NCBI GenBank assembly: GCA_028277885.1
Contig: JANQFK010000046.1
Coordinates: 1-64,000 of the forward strand
DNA: 64,000 nucleotides
Direction of reading: 5' to 3'
Source: Myxococcota bacterium
GTDB taxonomy: Bacteria > Myxococcota_A > UBA9160 > UBA6930
The translations under genes were made by a program, and so were the position numbers. The notes beneath the pieces were generated by a model. It was not told where the DNA came from, did not search any database, and saw only the letters and a list, made by a program, of their open reading frames with translations. Positions 26,308 to 35,015 of the stretch are shown in pieces (position 1 is the first letter of the stretch; each line of letters opens with the position of its first letter).

Positions 26308-26855
26308 GAGACCGCGCCCGGCCCGACCTCGGCCCCACCCCCGGCCGCCAGGGCGTCGGCCAGCCCCGGCACCTTGGGCAGGTCCGTCGGGCCGGGATCG
26401 ATTCCCAGCTGGGAGAGCAGGGTGGTGAGCTGGCCGCGGTGGTGGGCCTGGTGGTTGAAGAGGTGCACCGCGATCACCCAGGCGGGGAGCTCCCGGGTCA
26501 CGCCGTCGGTCTGGCTCGTGAAGCGCATCGTCCAGTCGAGCTGGTCCGGCGTGAGGGCGTCGGCCCAGGCGACGATCCGCTCGTCCACGCGCACGCGCTC
26601 CGCGCGCAGCTCGCCGAAATCGGCGAACAGCTCGACGCCCAGGCGCGGCACCTGGGCGGGGTCCCCGGTGAGCCGCGAGAGCAGGGCGAGGTCGCCGTAG
26701 AGGATGTGGTCGAGGGTGGCGTGGATCGAGCCGAAGAAGGCGCCGCGGTCGCGCCTGCGCTCGGGCTCGGGAAGCTCGGCGCAGAGTGCGTAGAGCCGCT
26801 CGTTCATCCAGCGGTTGTAGCGCGCCAGGGCGCGGCCGTAGTCGGCGTCGATCAT
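26304..26855 (-). CDS. DinB-family four-helix-bundle protein
   Basis: A 183-residue DinB/YfiT-like protein. The characteristic helices carry YNRWMNERLYALCAEL at the N-terminus, the metal His in FFGSIHATLDHILYGD near residue 50, and the second metal His pair in HLFNHQAHHRGQLTTLL near 135-150. DinB proteins often serve as mycothiol- or bacillithiol-dependent transferases or metal-binding stress proteins; no thiol pathway is visible here. ATG start. It overlaps the LLM oxidoreductase gene by 4 bp. Confidence 0.88.
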   Translation of the reverse strand: MIDADYGRALARYNRWMNERLYALCAELPEPERRRDRGAFFGSIHATLDHILYGDLALLSRLTGDPAQVPRLGVELFADFGELRAERVRVDERIVAWADALTPDQLDWTMRFTSQTDGVTRELPAWVIAVHLFNHQAHHRGQLTTLLSQLGIDPGPTDLPKVPGLADALAAGGGAEVGPGAVS

Positions 26856-26966
26856 GGGGCCTCCCGGGCATGGGCGCGCGAGCCTCGCCCGGGACTCTCC
26901 CGCGTTCCCGCCGCCGCCGCCACGCTGGGCTAGACTGCCCGCTTCCGAAGCTCCCGGAGGCCCGAA

Positions 26967-27965
26967 ATGCCCGACGTCGCCATGTGGGGCCGTGCCCTGC
27001 GCGCCATGCCGCGCCTCGACAAGCAGGAGTGGGACCGGCTCGATCTCGTCTCCCGCTGGCTCATCGCCACGCGCTCCGCCGTCATCGTGATGACCTTCAC
27101 CTCGGCGGCCTTCGCCGGGCTGCTCGCCGTCAAGGCCGGCGCCTTCGACCCGGTGCTCTTCGCCCTCGTGGCCGTCGGGCTGTGCCTCGCCCACGCCACC
27201 AACAACCTCGCCAACGACCTGATCGACCACTGGAAGGGCGTCGACGAGGGCAACTACTTCCGCACCCAGTACGGCCCCCAGACCGTCGAGGCCGGCTTCC
27301 TGAGCGTGGGCCAGCTGCTCCTCTACGCCGCCGTCACCGGCGGCGCCGCCCTGGCGATCGGGGCCTACCTGGTGGGCCTGCGCGGTGAGCCCGCGCTCTG
27401 GCTGCTCGGCATCGGCGCCTTCTTCGTGATCTTCTACACCTGGCCGCTCAAGTACGTCGGCCTGGGCGAGCCCGCGGTGCTGCTGGTCTGGGGCCCGCTC
27501 ATGGTGGGCGGCAGCTACTTCGTGATCACCGGCGAGTGGAGCCACAACGTGGCCGTCGCGAGCCTCGCCTACGCGCTCGGCCCGACCGCGGTGCTGTTCG
27601 GCAAGCACGTGGACAAGCTCGAGGCCGACCAGGCCAAGGGGATCCGCACCCTGCCCGTGATCCTCGGGGAGCGCCGCTCGCGCCTCGCCGTGATGGCGAT
27701 GCTGGTGGCCCAGCTGCTCGTGGTCGTGGGGCTCGTCGCGAGCGGGTACTTCTCCGTCGCCATGCTGCTCGCGCTGGTCCCGGCGATCTGGCTGCGGCGG
27801 GTGTGGCAGGTGTACCGCGAGCCGCGGCCCGACGGGCCGCCGCCGGAGCTGCCCGCCGGCGTCTGGCCGCTCTGGTTCGTGGCCTCGGCGTTCTGGTACA
27901 CCCGTCGCTTCGGCGCGTTCTTCGTGGTGGCGCTCCTGGCCGACCTGGTCGTGTCGCGGATCTGA
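26967..27965 (+). CDS. UbiA-family prenyltransferase (MenA-like)
   Basis: A 332-residue membrane enzyme with about nine helices. The first aspartate-rich motif is NNLANDLIDHWKG (N/DxxxD) near residue 78, and the second is DKLEADQAKGIRTLPV near 220, both typical of UbiA/MenA. It should transfer a polyprenyl diphosphate to an aromatic acceptor, perhaps a naphthoquinone precursor. The next gene overlaps by one base (TGATG) and is a nitroreductase, so quinone or aromatic reduction chemistry is plausible. A TAGACT element lies 30 bases upstream of the ATG. Confidence 0.85.
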   Translation: MPDVAMWGRALRAMPRLDKQEWDRLDLVSRWLIATRSAVIVMTFTSAAFAGLLAVKAGAFDPVLFALVAVGLCLAHATNNLANDLIDHWKGVDEGNYFRTQYGPQTVEAGFLSVGQLLLYAAVTGGAALAIGAYLVGLRGEPALWLLGIGAFFVIFYTWPLKYVGLGEPAVLLVWGPLMVGGSYFVITGEWSHNVAVASLAYALGPTAVLFGKHVDKLEADQAKGIRTLPVILGERRSRLAVMAMLVAQLLVVVGLVASGYFSVAMLLALVPAIWLRRVWQVYREPRPDGPPPELPAGVWPLWFVASAFWYTRRFGAFFVVALLADLVVSRI

Positions 27966-28618
27966 TGGACCTCTACGAGGCCATGCGCACGCTGCGGGCC
28001 GTGCGGCGTCTGCGCCCGGACCCGATCCCCGACGACGTGCTGCGCCGGGTGCTCGAGGCCGCCACCTGGGCTCCCACCGGGGCCAACGCCCAGCCCTGGC
28101 GCATCGTGGTGGTGCGCGACCGGGAGAAGCTCGCGCGCCTGGGCGCGCTCTACGCCGAGCGCTGGAACGCCTACGCGGAGCAGCACCGGGCGCTCCTCGC
28201 CGACGCGCCGGAGGCCGTGCGCGAGAAGAGCGCGCGCATGCAGGACGCCGGCGACCACCTCGCGGCGCACTTCGCCGAGACGCCGGTCGTGCTGGTGGTG
28301 TGCTTCAACCCGAAGAACATGGCGCTCACCGACGCCGGCCAGGACCGGCCCTCGGTGGTGGGGGGCGCCTCGGTCTACCCGGCGGTGCAGAACCTGCTGC
28401 TCGCCTGCCGCGCCGAAGGCCTCGGCTGCGTGCTCACCACCCTGCTGTGCGAGCGCGAGGCCGAGGTGCGCGAGCTGCTCGGCGTTCCGGATCCCTGGTA
28501 CACCGCCGCCGCCGTCCCCATCGGCTACCCGCTGCTGCGCGGTCACGGCCCGATCTCGCGCCGGCCCGTGGCCAGGATGGCCTTCGCCGACGCCTGGGGC
28601 ACGCCGCTCCCGGACTGA
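27965..28618 (+). CDS. Nitroreductase-family FMN enzyme
   Basis: A 217-residue FMN enzyme of the nitroreductase fold. The N-terminus carries RTLRAVRRLRPDPIPDDVL and the FMN/phosphate segment ATWAPTGANAQPWRIVVV; the central NLLLACRAEGLGCVLTTL and C-terminal IGYPL also match the family. Physiological substrates could be quinones or nitro compounds. Translationally coupled to the UbiA-like gene (TGATG). A strong hairpin follows at 28638-28684. Confidence 0.87.
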   Translation: MDLYEAMRTLRAVRRLRPDPIPDDVLRRVLEAATWAPTGANAQPWRIVVVRDREKLARLGALYAERWNAYAEQHRALLADAPEAVREKSARMQDAGDHLAAHFAETPVVLVVCFNPKNMALTDAGQDRPSVVGGASVYPAVQNLLLACRAEGLGCVLTTLLCEREAEVRELLGVPDPWYTAAAVPIGYPLLRGHGPISRRPVARMAFADAWGTPLPD

Positions 28619-28637
28619 GCCCCGGGCCTGGGTCGAA

Positions 28638-28684
28638 GACCGGACGCCGCGCGACGGCTTTCCACCGACGGCGCGGCGGCGGTC
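28638..28684 (+). terminator. GC-rich hairpin after the nitroreductase gene
   Basis: Arms CGCCGCGC and GCGCGGCG, extended by GACC/GGTC at the ends, enclose a 17-base loop. There is no T-run. It lies 20 bases after the stop codon and separates this unit from the MotB/MotA pair. Confidence 0.5.
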
Positions 28685-28731
28685 AAGCGTGCGAAGCACG
28701 GGGACGATGAGCCTCCCTGCGAGGAGGACGC

Positions 28732-29508
28732 GTGCGACCGAGCGGCGGCCGCGGGGGCGGCGAAGAGGGGACGGGCATCGAGGCGAAGCCGAGCGAGCCC
28801 GCAGGCTGGGCCTTCGCCGCGGATCCCTTTCCCACCCCCTACGCGCGGCTACCCGAGCTCGGTGACGAGGTCGGGCTGGCCTCGGAGTGGGCGGTGCCCT
28901 GGTCCGACCTGATGATGGTGATGTTCGTGCTCTTCGTGGTGCTGTTCGTCTACCAGGCCGCGGAGCGCGAGGTCACCACCGCGTTCCGTCCCGACTTGGT
29001 CGCCGAGCTGCGCGCCACGCCGCTCCCCAGCTTCGACGAGACCGTGCTCTACCAGCGCAGCCTGGCCGCGGCCCGGCTCGCGGACCTCGACGACGTCGAG
29101 GTGGTGCTCCAGGAGGACCGCTCCATCAAGGTGAGCGTCCACGGCCCGCTGCTCTTCGAGCTGGGCCAGGCGGAGCTGCTGCCCGAGACGCGCTCCTTCT
29201 TGGACCGCCTCGCCGAGGTGCTCGCCAGCCGCGGCGGCGCCATCGAGGTGGTCGGGCACACGGACAACTTCCCGATCTCGAGCCCGCGCTACCCCACGAA
29301 CTGGGAGCTCTCGGCGGCCCGCGCGGCCAGCGTGGCCCGGCACCTGATCCGCCGGGGCCCGGTGGACCCGGCGCGCTTCACCATCGCCGGCCGCTCCATG
29401 TACGCGCCCGCCGCCCCCAACTCCTCGGCGGCCAACAAGGCGCTGAACCGGCGCGTCGAGATCGTGATCTCGCCCGGCGGCGGGCCCGTCACCGAGGAGC
29501 TGCCGTGA
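28732..29508 (+). CDS. MotB-like OmpA-domain protein
   Basis: About 258 residues from a GTG start with a GAGGAGG site close upstream. A 60-residue N-terminal cytoplasmic segment precedes a single membrane helix (residues 61-80) beginning PWSDLMMVMFVLFVVL, where the Asp matches the proton-path Asp of MotB. A coiled region is followed by an OmpA-like peptidoglycan-binding domain (about 135-250): VVGHTDNFPI, NWELSAARAASV and NKALNRRVEI. It should form the stator with the MotA-like protein. No flagellar or gliding genes lie nearby. Confidence 0.85.
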   Translation: MRPSGGRGGGEEGTGIEAKPSEPAGWAFAADPFPTPYARLPELGDEVGLASEWAVPWSDLMMVMFVLFVVLFVYQAAEREVTTAFRPDLVAELRATPLPSFDETVLYQRSLAAARLADLDDVEVVLQEDRSIKVSVHGPLLFELGQAELLPETRSFLDRLAEVLASRGGAIEVVGHTDNFPISSPRYPTNWELSAARAASVARHLIRRGPVDPARFTIAGRSMYAPAAPNSSAANKALNRRVEIVISPGGGPVTEELP

Positions 29509-30332
29509 GCTGGAAGAACTCCGTCGCCGCCCTGCTGTGCGCGGCCCTCTTCACCGCCGCCTTCGTGACGGGAGAGGAGTCGCACCACTACCTGAACGGG
29601 ATCGGTCTGCTGATCGTGCTCTCCGGGACCCTGGGAGCGTCGCTGCTGAGCTTCCCGCTCTCGTCCCTCAGCATCGCCTGCCGGGTCGCCTGGAACTGCT
29701 ACCGGGTGACGCCCTTCACGGCGGACCAGATCGTCGAGGCCCTGATCGACATCTCGCTGCGCTCCCGCCACAGCGGCTTCCTCTCCCTCGAGAAGATCGA
29801 GGGCAAGACGGACATGAGCTTCCTGAAGAGCGCCCTCGGCATGCTGGTGGACGGCTACGAGGAGAAGGAGATCCGCGAGGTCCTGGTGACCGAGATGTAC
29901 TTCTTCCAGCGGCGCCGCCAGCAGCACGAGCGCGTGTTCCGCCACATGGCGCGGCTCGCGCCGGCCTTCGGCGTGGCGGGCAGCGTGATCGGGTTGATCG
30001 GCATGCTGACGGGCCTCGGCGACACCGCGATCATCCTCCAGACCATCCCCCTGGCCCTCACCTCCACGCTCTACGGGATCGTGCTCTGCAACTTCTTCCT
30101 CACCCCCGTCGCCGAGTGCGTCCAGTTCAAGACCCAGCAGGAGATGCTGCTCCAGAAGCTCATCATCGAGGGGGTTTCGGCCATCAAGCAGGAGCGCAAC
30201 TCCCACAAGCTCGAGCGCAAGCTCAACTCCTTCCTCACCCCCGCGGCGCGCCCGGGGAACCAGCGCACCCTCGAGCAGATCCGCCAGAAGTACCGCGGGC
30301 TCGCCCTGCGCAGCGAGCCCACCGGGCCCTGA
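29505..30332 (+). CDS. MotA/TolQ/ExbB-type proton channel protein
   Basis: About 275 residues with membrane helices near 5-22, 28-48, 150-172 and 185-205. The conserved block LAPAFGVAGSVIGLIGMLTGLGD (MotA pattern) is at about residues 153-175, and the channel helix LTSTLYGIVLCNFFLTPVAE follows. The GTG start overlaps the stop of the MotB-like gene (GTGA). The order B then A is the reverse of the usual motA-motB. Ion used is not determinable here. Confidence 0.85.
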   Translation: MSWKNSVAALLCAALFTAAFVTGEESHHYLNGIGLLIVLSGTLGASLLSFPLSSLSIACRVAWNCYRVTPFTADQIVEALIDISLRSRHSGFLSLEKIEGKTDMSFLKSALGMLVDGYEEKEIREVLVTEMYFFQRRRQQHERVFRHMARLAPAFGVAGSVIGLIGMLTGLGDTAIILQTIPLALTSTLYGIVLCNFFLTPVAECVQFKTQQEMLLQKLIIEGVSAIKQERNSHKLERKLNSFLTPAARPGNQRTLEQIRQKYRGLALRSEPTGP

Positions 30333-30389
30333 CCCGCACACGCCGGGCGGTGTCCTGAAGGCGGGCGCCGCGTGCGTTAAGTTTCCGCC

Positions 30390-31139
30390 ATGGCGCTGCG
30401 GGTGTTCTCGACCGTCTTCTGGGGCTTCCTGGTGGTGAGCTCCGTGCTGCTCTTCCCGGTGGCGGTGGCGGTGTGGGCGGTGACGGTCCCCTTCGACCGG
30501 CGCCTGCGGGCCCTCCACCTGTTCACCAGCTTCTGGGCCTCGCTCTACACCTGGCTGAACCCGGCCTGGCCCGTCACCGTGGCGGGCCGCGAGAAGCTGC
30601 GCTCGGACCGCGCGGCGGTGATGGTGGCCAACCACCTCTCGCTCCTCGACATCCTGGTGCTGTTCCGGATCTTCACCCACTTCAAGTGGGTCTCGAAGAT
30701 CGAGAACTTCCGCATCCCCTTCATCGGCTGGAACATGCGACTGAACCGCTACATCGAGCTGCGCCGCGGCGACCGGGCGAGCGTGGTGAAGATGATGCGC
30801 GCCTGCGAGGAGACCCTCGCCGAGGGCAACTCGATCATGATGTTCCCCGAAGGCACGCGCTCGCCCACCGGGGAGATGCGTGCCTTCAAGCCCGGAGCCT
30901 TCGAGCTGGCCAAGCGCGCGCGCTGCCCGATCCAGCCCATCGTGCTCCAGGGCACCGCCCGGGCCCTGCCCAAGCGCGGCTTCGTGCTCCAGGGCCGGCA
31001 CCCGATCCGGATCACGGTACTCGACGAGATCCCGCCCGAGAGCTTCGAGGACCTCTCGGTGGACGAGCTCACGGAGCGCGTGCGCGCCCTCATCTCGGCC
31101 GCCCTCGACGATTCCGAGAAGCGGCTGTCGCCGTCCTGA
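30390..31139 (+). CDS. plsC: 1-acyl-sn-glycerol-3-phosphate acyltransferase (PlsC-like)
   Basis: A 249-residue acyltransferase with an N-terminal membrane helix (5-27). Block I NHLSLLD fits HX4D exactly, block II is in MRLNRYIELRRGD, and block III MMFPEGTRSPTGEMRAFKPGAF is complete. It likely makes phosphatidic acid in the inner membrane, or acylates a related lysolipid. A second, divergent acyltransferase is at 21974. It lies 11 bp upstream of the monooxygenase gene. TTAAGT stands 7 bases before the ATG, so a leaderless transcript is possible. Confidence 0.88.
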   Translation: MALRVFSTVFWGFLVVSSVLLFPVAVAVWAVTVPFDRRLRALHLFTSFWASLYTWLNPAWPVTVAGREKLRSDRAAVMVANHLSLLDILVLFRIFTHFKWVSKIENFRIPFIGWNMRLNRYIELRRGDRASVVKMMRACEETLAEGNSIMMFPEGTRSPTGEMRAFKPGAFELAKRARCPIQPIVLQGTARALPKRGFVLQGRHPIRITVLDEIPPESFEDLSVDELTERVRALISAALDDSEKRLSPS

Positions 31140-31150
31140 GGAGGGCCAGC

Positions 31151-32608
31151 ATGGCCGCGGAGCGGAGCATCGCCATCATCGGCTCGGGGTTCTCGGGCCT
31201 GTGCCTGGGCATCCAGCTGAAGAAGGCGGGGATCGACTCCTTCACGATCTTCGAGAAGTCCGACCGGATCGGGGGGACCTGGCGTGACAACACCTACCCC
31301 GGTGCGGCCTGCGACTCGCCCTCCTTCGCCTACTGCTTCTCCTTCGAGCAGAAGACCGACTGGTCGCGGAAGTGGGCGCCCCAGGCCGAGATCCTCGGGT
31401 ACATGGAGCACTGCGCGGAGAAGTACGGCCTGCTGCCCCACGTCCGCTTCGAGACCGAGATCGCGGGCGCGCGCTTCGACGCCGACGCCGGGGTCTGGCG
31501 GCTGCGCACCACCGCGGGAGAGGAGATCGACGCCCAGGTACTGGTGAGCGGCACCGGGCAGCTGAACCGGCCCCACGTGCCCGAGCTGCCCGGCCTCGCG
31601 AGCTTCCAGGGCGAGTGCTTCCACTCGGCCCGCTGGAACCACGGCTACGACCTCGAGGGCAAGGACGTGGCGGTGGTGGGGAACGCGGCGAGCGCCATCC
31701 AGTTCGTCCCCGAGATCGCGCCCCTGGTGCGACAGCTGTACGTCTTCCAGCGCTCGCCGAACTGGATGCTCCCCAAGCTCGACCGCCCCTACACCGACGC
31801 GGAGAGGCGCCGCTTCGCCCGCTTCCCCTGGCTCGCGAAGCTGTACCGCTGGGCGATCTGGCTGCGCTTCGAGATCCGCTTCCCGGTCTTCCGGCGCAAC
31901 GCCTTCCTGAGCCGTCGGGTGGGGGGCCTCGCTGAGCGCGCCATGCGGGCCCAGGTGGCCGATCCGGAGCTCCAGGAGAAGCTGCTGCCCGACTACCCCG
32001 TCGGCGGCAAGCGCATCCTCATTTCCGACGACTACTACCCGGCCCTCCAGCGCGACGACGTGGAGCTGGTCACCGAGGGGATCGAGCGCTTCACGGAGCG
32101 CGGGGTGGTGACCCGGGACGGCCGTGAGCGCGACGTCGATGCGGTGATCCTCGCCACGGGCTTCGAGTCCACGTCCTTCCTGGCGCCGATGCAGATCCAG
32201 GGCCTCGACAACACGGCCCTCGAGACGGAGTGGAAGGACGGCGCCCGCGCCTACCTCGGGATGTGCGTCGCCGGCTTCCCGAACTTCTTCATGATGTACG
32301 GCCCCAACACCAACCTGGGCCACAACTCGATCATCTTCATGATCGAGTGCCAGACGCGCTACGTCGTGGACTGCATCGAGCGGCTCCGGGAGCGCGGACT
32401 GCGCTGGGTGGACGTGAAGCGGGAGGTGATGGAGGCCTACGACGCGCGCATCCAGCGCGAGCTCTCCGAGACCGCCTGGGCGGCCACGGGGAAGAGCTGG
32501 TACAAGACCGAGGACGGCCGCATAACCAACAACTGGTCGGGGACCACGGTCCGCTACTGGTGGAACACCCGCCGGGCGGACCTCTCGGTCTTCGACTCGG
32601 TGGCCTAG
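31151..32608 (+). CDS. Flavin-dependent monooxygenase, Baeyer-Villiger type
   Basis: A 485-residue FAD/NADPH monooxygenase. The FAD dinucleotide motif is GSGFSG near residue 11, followed by GGTWRDNTYPGAACD. The Baeyer-Villiger fingerprint FxGxxxHxxxW is exactly met by FQGECFHSARW near residue 152, followed by the NADPH motif VVGNAASA. This indicates conversion of ketones to esters or lactones, though flavin N-hydroxylating relatives share parts of this signature. It follows the acyltransferase by 11 bp. Substrate unknown. A repeat hairpin separates it from the convergent porin gene. Confidence 0.92.
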   Translation: MAAERSIAIIGSGFSGLCLGIQLKKAGIDSFTIFEKSDRIGGTWRDNTYPGAACDSPSFAYCFSFEQKTDWSRKWAPQAEILGYMEHCAEKYGLLPHVRFETEIAGARFDADAGVWRLRTTAGEEIDAQVLVSGTGQLNRPHVPELPGLASFQGECFHSARWNHGYDLEGKDVAVVGNAASAIQFVPEIAPLVRQLYVFQRSPNWMLPKLDRPYTDAERRRFARFPWLAKLYRWAIWLRFEIRFPVFRRNAFLSRRVGGLAERAMRAQVADPELQEKLLPDYPVGGKRILISDDYYPALQRDDVELVTEGIERFTERGVVTRDGRERDVDAVILATGFESTSFLAPMQIQGLDNTALETEWKDGARAYLGMCVAGFPNFFMMYGPNTNLGHNSIIFMIECQTRYVVDCIERLRERGLRWVDVKREVMEAYDARIQRELSETAWAATGKSWYKTEDGRITNNWSGTTVRYWWNTRRADLSVFDSVA

Positions 32609-32620
32609 CCGAGCCAGGAA

Positions 32621-32641
32621 GCCGACGCGTCCGGGGTCGGC
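32621..32641 (+). repeat. Dispersed hairpin repeat, copy 4 (convergent junction)
   Basis: GCCGAC (32621-32626) pairs with GTCGGC (32636-32641). The surrounding AGGAA before and CTCC after match copies 2 and 3. It lies between the monooxygenase and porin genes, which are convergent. Confidence 0.55.
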
Positions 32642-32669
32642 CTCCGGGCGCCGTCCCGCGGGCCGCGGA

Positions 32670-33995
32670 TCAGAAGTCGAGCTGGGCCCGCACCTGGAAG
32701 AGGCTCGGCTCGTCGCCGTCCGTCGCGGTGCCGGGCCGGTCGACCTCGAGAACCTTCACCCAGTTCGCCATGAAGCGCAGGTTGCGCTCGACGTACCAGT
32801 TGAAGCCCGCCGTGAGGTCGGTCTGCTCGCCCCCGATCACGTCCCGGTCGGTGAGATCGACCCGGCTGAGCCGGAGCGCGACCTCCAGGGCGCCCGGTCC
32901 GCCCTCGCGCAGGGATCGGTCCGGGACGAGCCGTCCGAAGCGCCCCCGGGAGGGCTTGTACTTGCGCGACTCGCCCGTGAGGAACCAGCTCAGGTAGGCG
33001 TACCAGCCCTCGAAGTCGAGGGACTCCCCCGGGCTGCGGTCCAGGCGCGCGGCGATGTACTCGCCCTGGATCGAGAGCGGACCGGCCACCGCGGCCGCCT
33101 CGAGGCCCCAGAGCAGGAGGTCGTCCACGTCCTCGATGTCGTCGGTGTCGACGAGACGGACGTCGGTCACCTCCGACTCCGGGCGGGTGCGGAAGTCGAT
33201 CTCGTTCTCGTCCTCGAAGGCGCGATAGGAGACCGAGCCCCCCAGGTGGACGAGCCCCCGGCTCCAGACCACGGGCAGGAAGCTGGCCCGGCCGGTGAAG
33301 GCCCAGCTCTCGTCGCCGTCGTCGGGCTCGTCGAGGCCCTGGCCGAAGGCCCCGAGGGCGACCCGCCAGCGGCTCCCGCTGGTGTGGAGCCGCAGGCCGA
33401 GGTTGCGGCCCGGCGTCAGCACGTTCGGGAGCGCGCGCTCCATGAAGGTCACGTAGCGGGTGCTGGTGACCTCCTCGAGGCTGAAGGGCTCGCGCACGTG
33501 CCCCGCGCGGATGCGCACGTTCTCGAAGCCCGCGTACTGCAGGTAGGCGTCCTTCACGCCGACCTCGTCCTCCTCGAAGTCGACGTCGATCTCGAAGTCC
33601 CAGTCACGCCAGAGCGTGCCCTCCAGGCCCAGGCGGACGCGCCGCACCTCGAGACCGTCGCCGAGGTCGGCCTCGTCGTCGGCGTACCACGCGCCGTCGA
33701 AGTCGAGCCGGCCGTCGGCGTGGAACTCGAAGGCCCCGTCCCTCGACCGGACGATCGCCTCCCCCTTGCCGGTCTCCACCACGGCGTCCGACGCCCGTCT
33801 CCTCGCCCTCCGCGCGTCGGCCTCGGCCGCCTCGACGAGTGCGGCGTGGGTGTCCGAGTCGATGGTGCCGTTCGCCAGCAGCACGTCGAGGAGCTTCGGA
33901 AACGCGCTCTCGCCGGCTGCCGGCGAGGCGACTCCCAGCGCCGACAACAGCAGGCAAGATGCCAGGACCGGTTGTGATAGCCTGGATCGGAGCAT
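32670..33995 (-). CDS. Phosphate-selective-type outer membrane porin (OprP/OprO family)
   Basis: A 441-residue outer membrane beta-barrel. The signal peptide (1-28, SPAAGES) precedes a short helical region (40-72), then alternating beta strands typical of OprO/P. FHADGRLDFDGAWYADD, VRRVRLGLEGTLWRDWDFEIDVDF and VKDAYLQYAG are the recognisable family blocks. It ends in Phe (VRAQLDF), the assembly signal. Phosphate or pyrophosphate passage is the family role. The ATG overlaps the divergent reading start of the neighbouring PhnD-like gene region by a CATG, so the two share a very short control region. Confidence 0.88.
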   Translation of the reverse strand: MLRSRLSQPVLASCLLLSALGVASPAAGESAFPKLLDVLLANGTIDSDTHAALVEAAEADARRARRRASDAVVETGKGEAIVRSRDGAFEFHADGRLDFDGAWYADDEADLGDGLEVRRVRLGLEGTLWRDWDFEIDVDFEEDEVGVKDAYLQYAGFENVRIRAGHVREPFSLEEVTSTRYVTFMERALPNVLTPGRNLGLRLHTSGSRWRVALGAFGQGLDEPDDGDESWAFTGRASFLPVVWSRGLVHLGGSVSYRAFEDENEIDFRTRPESEVTDVRLVDTDDIEDVDDLLLWGLEAAAVAGPLSIQGEYIAARLDRSPGESLDFEGWYAYLSWFLTGESRKYKPSRGRFGRLVPDRSLREGGPGALEVALRLSRVDLTDRDVIGGEQTDLTAGFNWYVERNLRFMANWVKVLEVDRPGTATDGDEPSLFQVRAQLDF

Positions 33996-34038
33996 GAGGC
34001 TTCTCCTTCGATCGGCGGTTTCGGGGCAGCCGGCCAGT

Positions 34039-35001
34039 GTGGCAAAGGCCCGCTGGCATCGCCCTCGCCGACGCCTCGCGACCTCGTGCCTCGCCCTCGG
34101 GCTCCTGCTCGTCCTCGCCGCGCGCTCCCAGCCGGCCCACCCGGCTTCGCCTCCCGTCCCCGAACACGATCCCGGAGTCCTCTCCGTGGGTTCGATCTCC
34201 CTGGCCATCAAGGACGAGATGGAGGACTTCCAGCCCTTCGTGGACCACCTCGCGGAGCGCCTGGAGGGCGTGGGGATCCGCCGGGGCCGGGTGGTCGTGG
34301 TGGAGACCCTCGACGCCATGGCGGCCGCCATCGGACGGGGCGAGGTGGACGTCTACATCGACAGCCCCTTCCCGGTGGCGGTGATGAAGCGTCGGGTGGG
34401 GCTGCGGCCGCTGCTTCGGCGCTGGAAGAAGGGCGTGGCGGAGTACCGCACGCTGTTCTTCGTCCGCTCGGACTCGCCCCATCGGGCGATCCGGGACCTG
34501 GGCGGCGAGATCGTCGCCTTCGACGATCCGTTCTCGACCTCGGGGTACCTGATCCCCAAGGCCATGCTGGCCGCGGCCGGGCTGGCTCCGACGGAGCATC
34601 CCCACCCCTCGGCGGCCGTGCCCCGCGGAACCGTGGGCTACGTCTTCTCCAAGGACGACGAGAACACCCTGGCCTGGGTGCTCAAGGGCCGGGCGGCGGC
34701 CGGAGCCATCGACGACGTCGGCTTCGAGGACCTGCTCGGGGAGCGCATGGAGGACTTCCGGATCATCGGTCGCTCGGTCGCGGTGCCCCGCCACGTGCTC
34801 GGCGTCCGCCGCGACTACCCGGCGCCGCGGCTCGCGGCGCTGGAGGACGCCCTGCTCCACATGCACGAGGACGCGAAGGGGCGGCGCATCCTGGCCGACT
34901 TCCAGAAGACGGCCCGCTTCGACCGGCTGCCGGATGGATCCGAGGGGGGCATGGCGGGCATCGAGGCCCTGATGGCCGAGATCGAAGGGGAGCTGCTCTA
35001 G
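34039..35001 (+). CDS. PhnD-like periplasmic phosphate/phosphonate binding protein
   Basis: About 320 residues, PhnD/PtxB/type-2 periplasmic-binding fold. The signal peptide is LATSCLALGLLLVLAARSQPAHP. Binding-fold segments are GSISLAIKDEMEDFQPFVDHL, RGEVDVYIDSPFPVA, FFVRSDSP, FDDPFSTSGYLIPKAML and VPRHVLGVRRDY. The start is uncertain: GTG 34039 leaves room for a promoter and gives a normal signal peptide, while ATG 33994 would overlap the porin start codon. No ABC permease or ATPase is nearby, and a hybrid kinase follows 14 bp later, so a sensory role is likely. Confidence 0.82.
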   Translation: MAKARWHRPRRRLATSCLALGLLLVLAARSQPAHPASPPVPEHDPGVLSVGSISLAIKDEMEDFQPFVDHLAERLEGVGIRRGRVVVVETLDAMAAAIGRGEVDVYIDSPFPVAVMKRRVGLRPLLRRWKKGVAEYRTLFFVRSDSPHRAIRDLGGEIVAFDDPFSTSGYLIPKAMLAAAGLAPTEHPHPSAAVPRGTVGYVFSKDDENTLAWVLKGRAAAGAIDDVGFEDLLGERMEDFRIIGRSVAVPRHVLGVRRDYPAPRLAALEDALLHMHEDAKGRRILADFQKTARFDRLPDGSEGGMAGIEALMAEIEGELL

Positions 35002-35015
35002 GCGACGAGACCGCG

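Noticed and set aside
28638-28684. Sixth copy of the dispersed hairpin family
   Set aside because: The stem sequence CGCCGCGC differs completely from GCCGACCCA, so it is a separate hairpin.
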